Origin: Quisquiliibacterium sp. | Lineage (GTDB): Bacteria; Pseudomonadota; Gammaproteobacteria; Burkholderiales; Burkholderiaceae_E | NCBI GenBank assembly: GCA_030830765.1 | Contig: JAURMJ010000270.1 | Coordinates: 1-26,202, forward strand | Direction of reading: 5' to 3' | Length of the DNA stretch: 26,202 nucleotides | Shown here: piece after piece, positions 7,253-14,930 of the stretch | Layout of the letters: the number at the start of each line of letters is the position of its first letter | How positions within the stretch are numbered: the first letter of the stretch is position 1 | Made by a program: the position numbers and the translations under genes | Notes under the pieces: generated by a model | The model's input: the letters and a program-made list of their open reading frames with translations, nothing else | What the model was told of the DNA's origin: nothing | Databases searched by the model: none

Positions 7253-8431
7253 ATGAAATACGCATCAGACCGCATCGACGGCGTGCAGACGCCAATCATC
7301 CCGACCATCGCCGCAATGGTTCGGGCCAATCCGGGCACGATCTCGCTGGGCCAGGGCGTCGTCAGCTACGGGCCACCCGCCGAGGCGGTTGCAGCCCTTC
7401 CCGGCATGATGGCCGACCCTCAGCTGAACAAGTACCAGGCTGTCACTGGGATCGCTCCGCTGGTCGACGCAATCGCAGCCAAGCTTGTCAATGAAAACGG
7501 ATTCGAGATTGGGGGCCAGTCCGAGATCATGGTGACCGCCGGCAGCAACAGCGCGTTTCTGACGGCGGTGCTCGCCATCGCTGATCCCGGCGATGAACTG
7601 ATCCTGCCGACGCCTTACTACTTCAACCAGGAAATGGCGATCCGCATGTGCGACTGCACACCGGTGCTTGTGCCAACCCGATCCGACTGGCAACTTGACA
7701 TTGACGCGCTGGCGCGCGCGATCACACCGCGCACGCGGGCAATCGTCACCTTGTCGCCAAACAATCCAACCGGCGCCGTCTACACCGAGGCCGATCTGCG
7801 CGCAGTCAATGCGCTGTGTGCCGAGCGCGGTCTCTACCATTTCAGTGACGAGGCCTACGAATACTTCACGTATGAAGGCGTCCGGCATTTTTCACCGGCG
7901 TCGATTCCGGGCGCGCAAAAGCACACGCTGTCGTTCTATTCGTTCTCGAAAAACTACGGCATGGCAAGCTGGCGCGTCGGTTATGTCGTCTACCCGGTTG
8001 CTCTGTCCGTTGCGATGAACAAAGTGCAGGACACCAACCTGATCTGCGCACCCGTCCCTTCGCAATTGCTCGCCGCCCAGGCGCTGCAGTTGGGCCGCAG
8101 CATCATTGATCCGCAGATCGAGGCGCTTGCACAGGTCCGACGCGCCGTGCACGAATCGTTGGCCACGCTCGGTGATCTGGTCGAGTTTCCGCGGACCGAG
8201 GGGGCTTTCTATGTGCTGATGAAACTGCCAGGCGTTGATGACGCACTGGCCTTCAACCGAGCGATGGTTGAGCGACACAAGGTTGCGACGATTCCGGGCT
8301 TCGCGTTCGGACTGACCGATACCAAGGCAGCCAACTATCAGCGACTCTCTTACGGAGCGCTGGATGCGGCGACAGTCGCAGAAGGCGTGCAGCGCTTCGT
8401 TGCGGCAGTGCACGACTGGTACGGTCGCTGA
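7253..8431 (+). CDS. class I/II PLP aminotransferase
   Basis: Transfers an amino group between an amino acid and a 2-oxo acid. It has 392 residues. The PLP Lys is K233 in SFSKNYGMASWRVGY, N171 lies in SPNNPTG (168-174), and D199 and Y202 lie in FSDEAYEYF. The expected substrate-carboxylate Arg sits in the C-terminal YQRLSYG segment. The set fits the aspartate/aromatic/methionine aminotransferase subgroup I-gamma rather than branched-chain enzymes. There is no recognisable SD before the ATG. A TAACAT (7240-7245) sits seven bases upstream, so a leaderless message is possible. It is divergent from a MetC-like lyase, suggesting amino-acid or sulfur amino-acid turnover, but the substrate is not determined. 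Confidence 0.9.
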   Translation: MKYASDRIDGVQTPIIPTIAAMVRANPGTISLGQGVVSYGPPAEAVAALPGMMADPQLNKYQAVTGIAPLVDAIAAKLVNENGFEIGGQSEIMVTAGSNSAFLTAVLAIADPGDELILPTPYYFNQEMAIRMCDCTPVLVPTRSDWQLDIDALARAITPRTRAIVTLSPNNPTGAVYTEADLRAVNALCAERGLYHFSDEAYEYFTYEGVRHFSPASIPGAQKHTLSFYSFSKNYGMASWRVGYVVYPVALSVAMNKVQDTNLICAPVPSQLLAAQALQLGRSIIDPQIEALAQVRRAVHESLATLGDLVEFPRTEGAFYVLMKLPGVDDALAFNRAMVERHKVATIPGFAFGLTDTKAANYQRLSYGALDAATVAEGVQRFVAAVHDWYGR

Positions 8432-8476
8432 GGCCTTGATGCAGTCCTGCCGCGCCTGATCGTACGCAACTGGCCT

Positions 8477-8494
8477 CGGCCTGACTTCAGGCCG
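8477..8494. repeat. 8-bp perfect hairpin in convergent gap
   Basis: CGGCCTGA (8477-8484) and TCAGGCCG (8487-8494) are separated by two bases, effectively a 7-bp stem with a 4-base loop. It lies in the 80-bp gap between the convergent aminotransferase and PRISE-like genes and has no T-run. Confidence 0.45.
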
Positions 8495-8511
8495 GCCGGT
8501 TCCCGGCAAAC

Positions 8512-9597
8512 TCAGGGAACAATCCGCTGCGCCCTGAACTGCTCAAGCAGCCGGACAAACATCTCCTCGGTATCAACCACCGCCTCAAACCCATGCTGCC
8601 GAGACTTGGTCACGTTGGACATCACATCCCAGTCGGATCCGAACACGTAATCGCCGAACGGCCAGGCAACAACCTGCTCGAAACTGTAGGGCTGCAGCCC
8701 GTACTTCTTCACCATCGATTCCCAGAGCGGCGCCTTGTCGGCCATCTGCGCAGTCAGTGAGATGGTCTGCGGCTCGGCCCAAGGCATCTCAAACACCTCG
8801 GCAAAACGCGGCCAGACATTGCACCAGCGGAAGTAATCCCCGTTGGTGATGTTGTAGGCCTGGTTTGCACAACGCGGCTCAGTCGCAGCCCAAAGCGCGG
8901 CGTCGGCAAAATGCGCTGAATCCGTGACCTGATAGATCGATCGCCAGGCGCCGAGCTTGCCCGGGAACCGCAGTGGCAGCCCAAGCTCCTTGCAGATCGC
9001 CGCATACACAGCGATGACCGGAACGATGCTCATCGGGGTTCCGGGTGCAAAACCGCACAGTGTCTGCGGCCGCAGCTCGGTCCAGTCCCAGCCCTTGCCC
9101 TGCTGAAACGCAGTCAGCCAGTCGATCTGGTCGAAGTAGTAATTGGGCGGCAGATGCCGTGGATCGGATTCGCGTGATGGCGTGCGGTACGGACCCAGGT
9201 GCGTGCCGTAGTACTTGGTCCCAGTCACCAGCACAACCCGCTGCAGGCCGCCAGCAACACGATCAATCGCGCTGACCGAATTGATCAGCATATCGCGGTT
9301 GGCCGCAACGTTGCTGGCATAACCGGATGCAGCGCCCGCAGAGGCCTGAAACGCTGCATAGAACACGTGTGACGTGTCGGTCAACTGGGCCAGCGCAGCG
9401 TTGGTTGCATCAACATCCAGCAGGTCGACACTCAGATAGCGCACGCCAGGACGGTCCTGGCCCTGACGACGCGACAGACCCACCACCTGCCAGCCGCCCT
9501 CGGCTTCAAGCCGCTCAACGATATAGCGACCAATGACGCCGAGCGCGCCGATCACGACTGCTGTTTTCTTGCCCGAAGAACTGCCCTCTGACTGCAT
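8512..9597 (-). CDS. PRISE-like atypical SDR (progesterone 5-beta-reductase/iridoid-synthase family)
   Basis: NAD(P)H-dependent oxidoreductase of the extended or atypical SDR class, which reduces C=C bonds of enones in plant homologues. The ATG at 9597 gives 361 residues; the frame extends 15 codons further but the extension has no family content. The Rossmann motif GALGVIG is at 17-23. The TGTKYYG segment (125-131) carries K128, and PNYYFDQIDWL (151-161) carries the Tyr pair. These are the positions of the catalytic Lys and Tyr that replace the classical YxxxK in PRISE enzymes. RPQTLCGFAPGTPM (176-189) also fits bacterial PRISE-like proteins. It is 89 bp downstream of the D-2-hydroxyacid dehydrogenase gene on the same strand, so probably the last gene of a three-gene unit. 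Substrate unknown. Confidence 0.82.
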   Translation of the reverse strand: MQSEGSSSGKKTAVVIGALGVIGRYIVERLEAEGGWQVVGLSRRQGQDRPGVRYLSVDLLDVDATNAALAQLTDTSHVFYAAFQASAGAASGYASNVAANRDMLINSVSAIDRVAGGLQRVVLVTGTKYYGTHLGPYRTPSRESDPRHLPPNYYFDQIDWLTAFQQGKGWDWTELRPQTLCGFAPGTPMSIVPVIAVYAAICKELGLPLRFPGKLGAWRSIYQVTDSAHFADAALWAATEPRCANQAYNITNGDYFRWCNVWPRFAEVFEMPWAEPQTISLTAQMADKAPLWESMVKKYGLQPYSFEQVVAWPFGDYVFGSDWDVMSNVTKSRQHGFEAVVDTEEMFVRLLEQFRAQRIVP

Positions 9598-9686
9598 CCT
9601 TGCACCCCGAATCAACTTGATTACCCACAGCGGCCGAATCATCGGCCAAGCCGCGACGGCCGTGCATCAGAACAACAGCCGAAGCC

Positions 9687-10748
9687 TCATTCGCTGGCGG
9701 CTGACTGCACACGAAACCCGAGGATCTGCTCGAAGCGCTTCGCATACGCCGGCCAGACCTCCGGGTTGATGATGCGCGGCGGATAACCGCCCTTGAGCAC
9801 ACCGACGAGTTGTTCAGCAGAGTAGCTGGCTGTGTTGCGCCGCGCTTCATTAGTGACGCCAGCCGTGTGGAAATTGACCACAACGTTTTCAAAGCCCATC
9901 AGCGGATGATCCAGCGGAGGCGGCTCCTGTTCCCAGACATCCAGACCGGCACCGGCGATATGGCCAGCGCGCATGGCATCGGCCAGCGCGGTCTCGTCAT
10001 GAATGCCGCCACGCGCGGTACTCACGAACATGGCGCCCTTCTTCATCTTGCCGAAGGCTTCAGCATTGATCATGTGCATGGTTTCCGGGTTGCGCGGGCA
10101 ATGAATCGACAGGAAGTCGCAGGCCCGCAGCAGCTCGTCGAGGCTGGTCGCCCGCGCACCGCGACGACCAATTTCCTCCGAGGTCAGGTAGGGGTCATAA
10201 CCAATGACATCCATGCCGAAGGCACGACCCAGCGCCGCCACTTTGGTCCCGACATGACCCATGCCGACCAGGCCGAGCACCTTCCCGCAGATCTCGCGGC
10301 CCATCAGTTCTTCACGCGGGAAACCGATCTCGCGGCGCAGGCGACGATCGCTTTCGGTGATCCGGCGCGAGACATCGAGAATCAGACCAAGCGCTGATTC
10401 AGCCACCGACTGCGCATTGGCACCCGCCTGATTGACGACCAGCACGCCAGCGCGGGTGCAGGCCGGCACATCGACGGTATCGAAACCCGCACCGGTCGAC
10501 GAAACACAAAGCACATTCGGCGCCTTGGCCAAAAGCTCTTCGGTCGCAAACCAGCGCTTAGGGGTTTCATCCTTGGCCGCCGAGATCTGATAGACATGGG
10601 CCTGCGCCAGATCGCGCCACCCCTGCTCATCGTTGCCTTCGCGCTTGTTGGTCCGCAGCTCGATGTCGGACTCCTGCGCCAGGCGCTGGGCAAAAGCGGG
10701 ATCGACCCAGTTGTCAAAACGAACGACGAGCTTTTTTTCAGCGGCCAC
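9687..10748 (-). CDS. D-isomer-specific 2-hydroxyacid dehydrogenase
   Basis: Interconverts a D-2-hydroxy acid and a 2-oxo acid with NAD(P). A longer frame begins at 10787, but a perfect AAGGAG sits six bases before the GTG at 10748, so this start is chosen (353 residues). The nucleotide motif GLVGMGHVG spans 159-167. The Arg-Glu-His catalytic set is visible: R246 in STARGG, E275 in VWEQEP and H294 in NFHTAG. STGAGFDTVDV (84-94) matches the family substrate loop. Close family members include phosphoglycerate, glyoxylate/hydroxypyruvate and phenylpyruvate-type reductases. There is no ACT domain, so SerA is unlikely. An A7 run lies at codons 4-6. It sits 78 bp after an SDR gene and before the PRISE-like gene, suggesting joint catabolism of an oxygenated compound. 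Confidence 0.9.
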   Translation of the reverse strand: MAAEKKLVVRFDNWVDPAFAQRLAQESDIELRTNKREGNDEQGWRDLAQAHVYQISAAKDETPKRWFATEELLAKAPNVLCVSSTGAGFDTVDVPACTRAGVLVVNQAGANAQSVAESALGLILDVSRRITESDRRLRREIGFPREELMGREICGKVLGLVGMGHVGTKVAALGRAFGMDVIGYDPYLTSEEIGRRGARATSLDELLRACDFLSIHCPRNPETMHMINAEAFGKMKKGAMFVSTARGGIHDETALADAMRAGHIAGAGLDVWEQEPPPLDHPLMGFENVVVNFHTAGVTNEARRNTASYSAEQLVGVLKGGYPPRIINPEVWPAYAKRFEQILGFRVQSAASE

Positions 10749-10754
10749 GCGGAT

Positions 10755-10760
10755 CTCCTT
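10755..10760 (-). promoter_or_regulatory. Shine-Dalgarno deciding the GTG start of the hydroxyacid dehydrogenase
   Basis: AAGGAG on the minus strand, six bases upstream of the GTG at 10748. The ORF's upstream start codon (first codon at 10787) has no comparable site. Confidence 0.85.
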
Positions 10761-10826
10761 GAATGAATTGAAGGGCTGGGCATGCATGCGCGATCATTCC
10801 CAACCAATGCGGTCGATAGTACCGGT

Positions 10827-11690
10827 TCAACTCCAGTCCGTGCGGTCGCGCAAGGATGATCGCGGCATGCTGCGAAAACGCGACCCGGCGTCGTTCGCGA
10901 ACAGCTGCTGCGCGGGCCAGACTCCGCGCGCCCCGCTGGCCATGAAGCCGCCATCAACCGGCAGTGCAACGCCATTGATGTAGGCCGCGGCATCCGAGGC
11001 AAGAAACGCTGCGGTCGCAGCGATCTCGGTCGTCAGGCCATATCGCCCGGACGGGATCGCGGCCGCGTATTGCTTGCGAAACTCGGCACTGTGCAGCACC
11101 TGCGTCATCGGTGTGTCCACCGGACCCGGGCAGATCGCATTGGCAGTGATTCCCATCTCGGCAAGCTCCGCAGCCATCTGCCGGGTCAGCCCAATGGTCG
11201 CGGCCTTGGAGGTTCCGTAAGCTGTGCGACCTTTGCCGACCGCGCGCAGACCGGCCACCGATGCGATGCTGATGATCCGTCCCCAGCCTTTGCGCGCCAT
11301 CTGACGCCCGGCATGCTGGCTGCAAAGCATTGCGCCGGTGACATTGATTTGCATCGTGTCGAGCCAGTTCTGAAGCGGAAATTCGAGAAATGGATAGGTC
11401 TTCGCAATCCCGGCGTTGTTCACCAGGATGTCGCACCCGCCGTGCTGCTGATCGACCTGCTCGAACGCAGCCGCGATCGAATCGGGCGAACCGACATCCA
11501 TGCGCATAGGCTCAGCCAGACCACCGCTGCTGCGAATGCGGGTCGCGGTTTCCGCCGCCTTGACCTCATCCAGGTCAGCGACAATCACCTTGATGCCGTC
11601 CTGCGCGAGGCGCTCGGAAATTGCTGCACCGATACCGACGGCTGCGCCAGTGATCAAGGCGAGTCTGGAAGGATTGGTCCCGGAATTCAT
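10827..11690 (-). CDS. classical short-chain dehydrogenase/reductase (FabG-like)
   Basis: NAD(P)-dependent alcohol/ketone oxidoreductase. The ATG at 11690 (287 residues) has GAGG upstream and is preferred over a start four codons earlier. TGAAVGIG (14-21) is the Rossmann Gly motif, and NNAG is at 91-94. The catalytic S144 lies in SIASVAG, with Y158 and K162 in YGTSK. D39 after the second strand (VADLDE) suggests NAD preference. CPGPVDTPM and INGVALPVDGGFM are normal. The unusual part is the roughly 35-residue polar tail after VDGG, where FabG-like enzymes normally stop within about 5-10 residues. It heads the three-gene minus-strand unit. Substrate unknown. Confidence 0.88.
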   Translation of the reverse strand: MNSGTNPSRLALITGAAVGIGAAISERLAQDGIKVIVADLDEVKAAETATRIRSSGGLAEPMRMDVGSPDSIAAAFEQVDQQHGGCDILVNNAGIAKTYPFLEFPLQNWLDTMQINVTGAMLCSQHAGRQMARKGWGRIISIASVAGLRAVGKGRTAYGTSKAATIGLTRQMAAELAEMGITANAICPGPVDTPMTQVLHSAEFRKQYAAAIPSGRYGLTTEIAATAAFLASDAAAYINGVALPVDGGFMASGARGVWPAQQLFANDAGSRFRSMPRSSLRDRTDWS

Positions 11691-12005
11691 TGCGAACCTC
11701 AATTTGGAAGCGTCAATTCATGAAGACCAGGCTTCAGGCCTGTGGCATCTCGTGGTCTCTCGTCTGCAAACCGTCACGGGCCGACGGGAAGCCTGCGTAA
11801 TCATGGAAAGGGGTAAATCGGGGGGCATCAAGCAGAACGGGCCTTCCAAACGCAGCCGTTCCGTGCACTGCGGTTGGACTCACAGTAAAACAATGGTGCC
11901 CAGCAGGGAACTCTGCTGGTCGAGAACCAACGGTTTCCATGTTCATACGGCGCCCCGGCCGCAACAGGGATAGCGCTGCGCGGCGATGGGGTTGTACAGT
12001 GAAGA
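11691..12005. other. 315-bp intergenic region between SDR operon and tRNA-Arg
   Basis: No credible gene is seen. It must contain the 5' leader and promoter of the minus-strand SDR operon, but no convincing -35/-10 pair was found. Two nested inverted repeats lie 34-68 bp before the SDR start: AGACCA (11724-11729) with TGGTCT (11753-11758), and inside it CAGGC (11728-11732) with GCCTG (11738-11742). A third hairpin, CCAGCAG (11900-11906) with CTGCTGG (11913-11919), is followed on the minus strand by a short T-rich patch and may end the tRNA transcript. Confidence 0.5.
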
Positions 12006-12081
12006 TGGCGCGCCCGGCTGGGATCGAACCAGCGACCCCTGGCTTCGGAGGCCAGTACTCTATCCACTGAGCTACGGGCGC
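12006..12081 (-). tRNA. tRNA-Arg (anticodon CCG)
   Basis: A 76-nt tRNA with encoded CCA. The acceptor arms GCGCCCG (12081-12075) and CGGGCGC (12016-12010) pair over all seven bases, followed by discriminator G and CCA. The anticodon stem CTGGC/GCCAG holds the loop CTCCGAA, giving anticodon CCG, which reads the Arg codon CGG. The T arm is GCTGG-TTCGATC-CCAGC and the D arm contains GCTCAGTGGATAGAG. No repeated 3' end was seen nearby, so there is no sign of an integrated element using it as an attachment site. Confidence 0.97.
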
Positions 12082-12091
12082 CAAGCCCGCG

Positions 12092-12097
12092 ATTGTA
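12092..12097 (-). promoter_or_regulatory. -10 box of the tRNA-Arg gene
   Basis: TACAAT on the minus strand, ten bases before the mature tRNA 5' end, so the precursor leader would be only a few bases. No strong -35 was found at 16-18 bases. Confidence 0.45.
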
Positions 12098-12172
12098 ACC
12101 GCATTTTCAATGCAAACGGATTCAAACTGGCAGACCTGTCAGACTCGATGTTGGAACCCCCCCATCATCCAT

Positions 12173-12202
12173 TTCCGCTTCCAACCGCTTTCCCGATACA
12201 AT
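12173..12202 (+). promoter_or_regulatory. possible promoter of the cytochrome c5 gene
   Basis: TACAAT (12197-12202) with a weak TTCCGC (12173-12178) 18 bases upstream, 70 bp before the ATG. A C7 run lies at 12157-12163, just upstream. Inferred from hexamer similarity only. Confidence 0.35.
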
Positions 12203-12272
12203 TCTGGGCTTTGACCCCGCGCGTTCAGGGCAGTAGCCGCCGGGAACGGACATCGCCATTCAGGAAATCGGC

Positions 12273-12785
12273 ATGAGCGAAGAACATTCCACTTTCATCA
12301 AGACCCCTAAGCAACTAATCACCGTTGTCGTGCTGTCTTTTGTCGTGCCGATTCTGCTGGTCGCGCTGCTGACCAAGTTTGTCGACGCTGGTGCACGCAC
12401 CGGCGCAGGGTCGTCCGCGATGACCGGGGAGGCCATCGAAGCCCGGATCAAACCGGTCGCACAGTTTGTGCTCAAGGACGCGAATGCGCCCAAGACACTT
12501 CGCGCTGGTGCTGATATCTACACGGCGCAGTGCGCAGCCTGCCACACCAGTGGTGCCGCGGGGGCTCCCAAGCTGGGCGATGTTGCCGCCTGGGCGGACC
12601 GGATCAAGACAGGCTATGAGGCTCTGCTGAAATCGGCGTTGAACGGCAAGGGCGCAATGCCCAAGCAAGGCGGCGGCGATGCTGACGATCTGGAGATCGG
12701 CCGTGCTGTGGTGCACATGGCCAACTCGGCTGGTGCGAAATTCGAAGAGCCGAAGGCACCTGCAGCGGCTCCGGCGTCCAAGTAA
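12273..12785 (+). CDS. membrane-anchored cytochrome c5 family protein
   Basis: Single-haem c-type electron carrier on the periplasmic face of the inner membrane. It has 170 residues. The N-terminus has a single hydrophobic helix (about 15-37) preceded by KTPKQ, an uncleaved signal-anchor. The haem site is CAACH at about 87-91, and the distal Met lies in GKGAMPKQGG. The C-terminus is an Ala/Pro/Lys-rich tail. The SD is AGGAAA about eight bases before the ATG. The protein matches the cytochrome c5 (CycB-like) type common in betaproteobacteria, which passes electrons to terminal oxidases. It is followed by a strong terminator and converges on recQ. Confidence 0.93.
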   Translation: MSEEHSTFIKTPKQLITVVVLSFVVPILLVALLTKFVDAGARTGAGSSAMTGEAIEARIKPVAQFVLKDANAPKTLRAGADIYTAQCAACHTSGAAGAPKLGDVAAWADRIKTGYEALLKSALNGKGAMPKQGGGDADDLEIGRAVVHMANSAGAKFEEPKAPAAAPASK

Positions 12786-12804
12786 GTCTGAGCTCACGCT
12801 GACC

Positions 12805-12830
12805 AAAGCCCCGCCACGGCGGGGCTTTTT
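12805..12830 (+). terminator. Rho-independent terminator after cytochrome c5
   Basis: AAAGCCCCGC (12805-12814), loop CACG, GCGGGGCTTT (12819-12828), followed by TT and then C. The combined T-run is five. The recQ stop codon begins at 12830, so the hairpin may also end recQ transcription from the other side, though the minus-strand T-run is only three. Confidence 0.9.
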
Positions 12831-14698
12831 CATGGATGTGCGCCGCGTACCAACGCCATGATCTTTTCGCCGTAGCGCTCCAGCTTGCGCTCACCAATGC
12901 CCTGAACCAGGGCCAGTTGTTCAAGACTTTGGGGAAGCTGTGCCGCAATCTGCACCAGCGTTGCGTCATGAAGGATCACGTAGGCCGGCACCGACTGCTC
13001 GCGAGACTCGGCCAGGCGCCAGGCGCGCAGGTCCTGAAGCAGCTGCTCGCTGACACCCTGATCGGAACCGGAGAGAGCAGCTGGTGCTGCACCGGCCGCA
13101 ACTGAAGCTGAAGCCGTCAGGCCCGCAAACAAGCTCTTTCGGCGGGACTTTTTCGAGACCGGCTTCTCGCGCAAATCACGACGCATCTGCACTGACTGCT
13201 CGGCACGCAGCACCGGGCGGCTAGCCGGCGTGAGTTTCAGTGCACCATGCGCAGTGTGATCAACCCGGGCAAACCCGAGCGCAACCAGTTGCCGGAACAC
13301 GTTACGCCATTGAGCCTCGGCAAGATCGGCACCAATGCCGAACACAGACAGCTGCGCATGATTCCAGCGTCTGACCCGTCCGGTTTCGCGCCCAAGCAAG
13401 ACATCAATCAGATGCAGCACACCAAAACGCTGGCCAGTGCGGTAGATGCAGGAAAGCGCCTTACGGGCCGCATCGGTCGCGTCCCAGGTACTTGGCGGAA
13501 ACAGGCAGTTATCGCAGTTACCGCAGGCCGTTGAGAGCTCGCCGAAGTATTCGAGCAGGCGCACGCGCCGGCAGCCAGCCGTCTCGCACAGGCCGAGCAA
13601 GGCATCCAGCTTTGCGCCGGAAACGCGCTTGTGAGTCTCATCGGCCTCGGATTCGTCGATCATCCGGCGCTGCTGCACGACATCAGTCATGCCATAGGCC
13701 ATCCAGGCATCGGCTGGCAAGCCATCGCGACCGGCCCGCCCGGTTTCCTGGTAGTAACCCTCAATGCTCTTGGGCAGATCAAAATGGGCGACGAAACGCA
13801 CGTCTGGCTTGTCAATGCCCATGCCAAACGCGATGGTGGCAACGACAACGACCGCTTCCTCGCGCTGAAAACGCGCCTGGTTACGCTCACGGTCAGTTGT
13901 GCTCATGCCGGCGTGGTAAGCAATGGCGTCGATTCCCTGATCGGCAAGCCATTGTGCGGTCTCGTCGACCTTGCGTCGTGACAGGCAATAAACCACCCCC
14001 GCCTGCCCGGCATGCTCGTCGCGAATGAATCGCAACAGCTGCTGGCGAGCCTCCTTGCGATCGACGATCGTGTAGCGGATATTCGGACGATCAAAGCTCG
14101 AGACAAACACCTGCGCACTGTGCAGGGCCAGCCGCTCGACGATTTCCTCGCGCGTGAGCGGATCGGCGGTGGCCGTCAGTGCAACTCGCGGCACACCGGC
14201 AAAGCGCTCGTGAAGCACGCCCAGCTGCAAATACTCGGGTCGGAAGTCATGTCCCCACTGCGAGACGCAATGCGCTTCATCGATGGCAAACAGCGCGATG
14301 CGCGCGCGTTCAAGCAGCGCCAGAAAGCCCGGGGTCAGCAGACGCTCGGGCGCCACGTAAAGCAGATCAAGCTCGCCAGCCAGCAATGCGGATTCAACCT
14401 CTCGCGCCTCGCGCAAGCCGATGGCCGAATTGAGTGCAGCCGCTCGCACTCCGTACTGGCGCAGCGCGGCAACCTGATCCTGCATCAGTGCGATCAGCGG
14501 CGAAATTACGATGCCGCAACCGGGCCGCAACAGCGATGGCAGCTGATAACACAGCGACTTGCCACCACCGGTGGGCATCAGCACCAGCGCGTCGCCGCCA
14601 CCCAGCAGCTGCCCGATGATCTCGGCCTGCCGACCCCGAAAGGCCGGATAGCCGAAGACTGCCTGCAGGGTTTTGATTGGGTCATCGTTTCTGCTCAT
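12830..14698 (-). CDS. recQ: ATP-dependent DNA helicase RecQ
   Basis: 3'-5' helicase in recombination and replication-fork repair. It has 622 residues, close to the usual 600-620. Motif 0 is FRGRQAEII, motif [12 protein letters not shown], motif [20 protein letters not shown], motif III LTATA, motif [16 protein letters not shown] and motif [12 protein letters not shown]. The RQC zinc site is C-x16/17-C-x2-C-x2-C around [24 protein letters not shown] winged helix follows, then a basic/Ala-rich linker (about 505-545), then an HRDC domain ending [11 protein letters not shown]. No clear SD lies before the ATG. It is divergent from the CNNM gene and convergent with cytochrome c5. Confidence 0.97.
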   Translation of the reverse strand: MSRNDDPIKTLQAVFGYPAFRGRQAEIIGQLLGGGDALVLMPTGGGKSLCYQLPSLLRPGCGIVISPLIALMQDQVAALRQYGVRAAALNSAIGLREAREVESALLAGELDLLYVAPERLLTPGFLALLERARIALFAIDEAHCVSQWGHDFRPEYLQLGVLHERFAGVPRVALTATADPLTREEIVERLALHSAQVFVSSFDRPNIRYTIVDRKEARQQLLRFIRDEHAGQAGVVYCLSRRKVDETAQWLADQGIDAIAYHAGMSTTDRERNQARFQREEAVVVVATIAFGMGIDKPDVRFVAHFDLPKSIEGYYQETGRAGRDGLPADAWMAYGMTDVVQQRRMIDESEADETHKRVSGAKLDALLGLCETAGCRRVRLLEYFGELSTACGNCDNCLFPPSTWDATDAARKALSCIYRTGQRFGVLHLIDVLLGRETGRVRRWNHAQLSVFGIGADLAEAQWRNVFRQLVALGFARVDHTAHGALKLTPASRPVLRAEQSVQMRRDLREKPVSKKSRRKSLFAGLTASASVAAGAAPAALSGSDQGVSEQLLQDLRAWRLAESREQSVPAYVILHDATLVQIAAQLPQSLEQLALVQGIGERKLERYGEKIMALVRGAHP

Positions 14699-14820
14699 AG
14701 GCTGGCGACTTTAGCAGCCGCCCCCAGGCTCCCCTGCTCCGGGGGTTTTAGACCAGCCGGCCGAGCCCTGCCCACCCGCAGCATGCGCCTTGCCGGAGTG
14801 GAGGGTGGGCAACGGGTCAC

Positions 14821-14848
14821 TTGCACGCTGCCCCGGTTACGATACATT
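14821..14848 (+). promoter_or_regulatory. possible promoter of the CNNM/CorC gene
   Basis: TTGCAC (14821-14826), 16 bases, TACATT (14843-14848), about 82 bp before the ATG. Moderate hexamer matches only. Confidence 0.3.
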
Positions 14849-14930
14849 GATGGGAATTCATTCAAGCGCTCCGTGCCTGAAACTCCTGGTTCCAGCTTGA
14901 TGGACAACAGGCACCGCACAAGACCCGACA

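Noticed and set aside
12006-12081. tRNA-Arg as an integration site of a mobile element
   Set aside because: No repeat of the tRNA 3' end, no integrase and no shift in gene content nearby.
11734-12084. 116-codon frame covering the tRNA-Arg
   Set aside because: It reads through a well-formed tRNA on the same strand, a common false call.
14710-14750. C-rich/G-rich arms followed by TTTT as a terminator
   Set aside because: It lies in a divergent gap with no plus-strand gene ending there; the loop would be long and pairing short.
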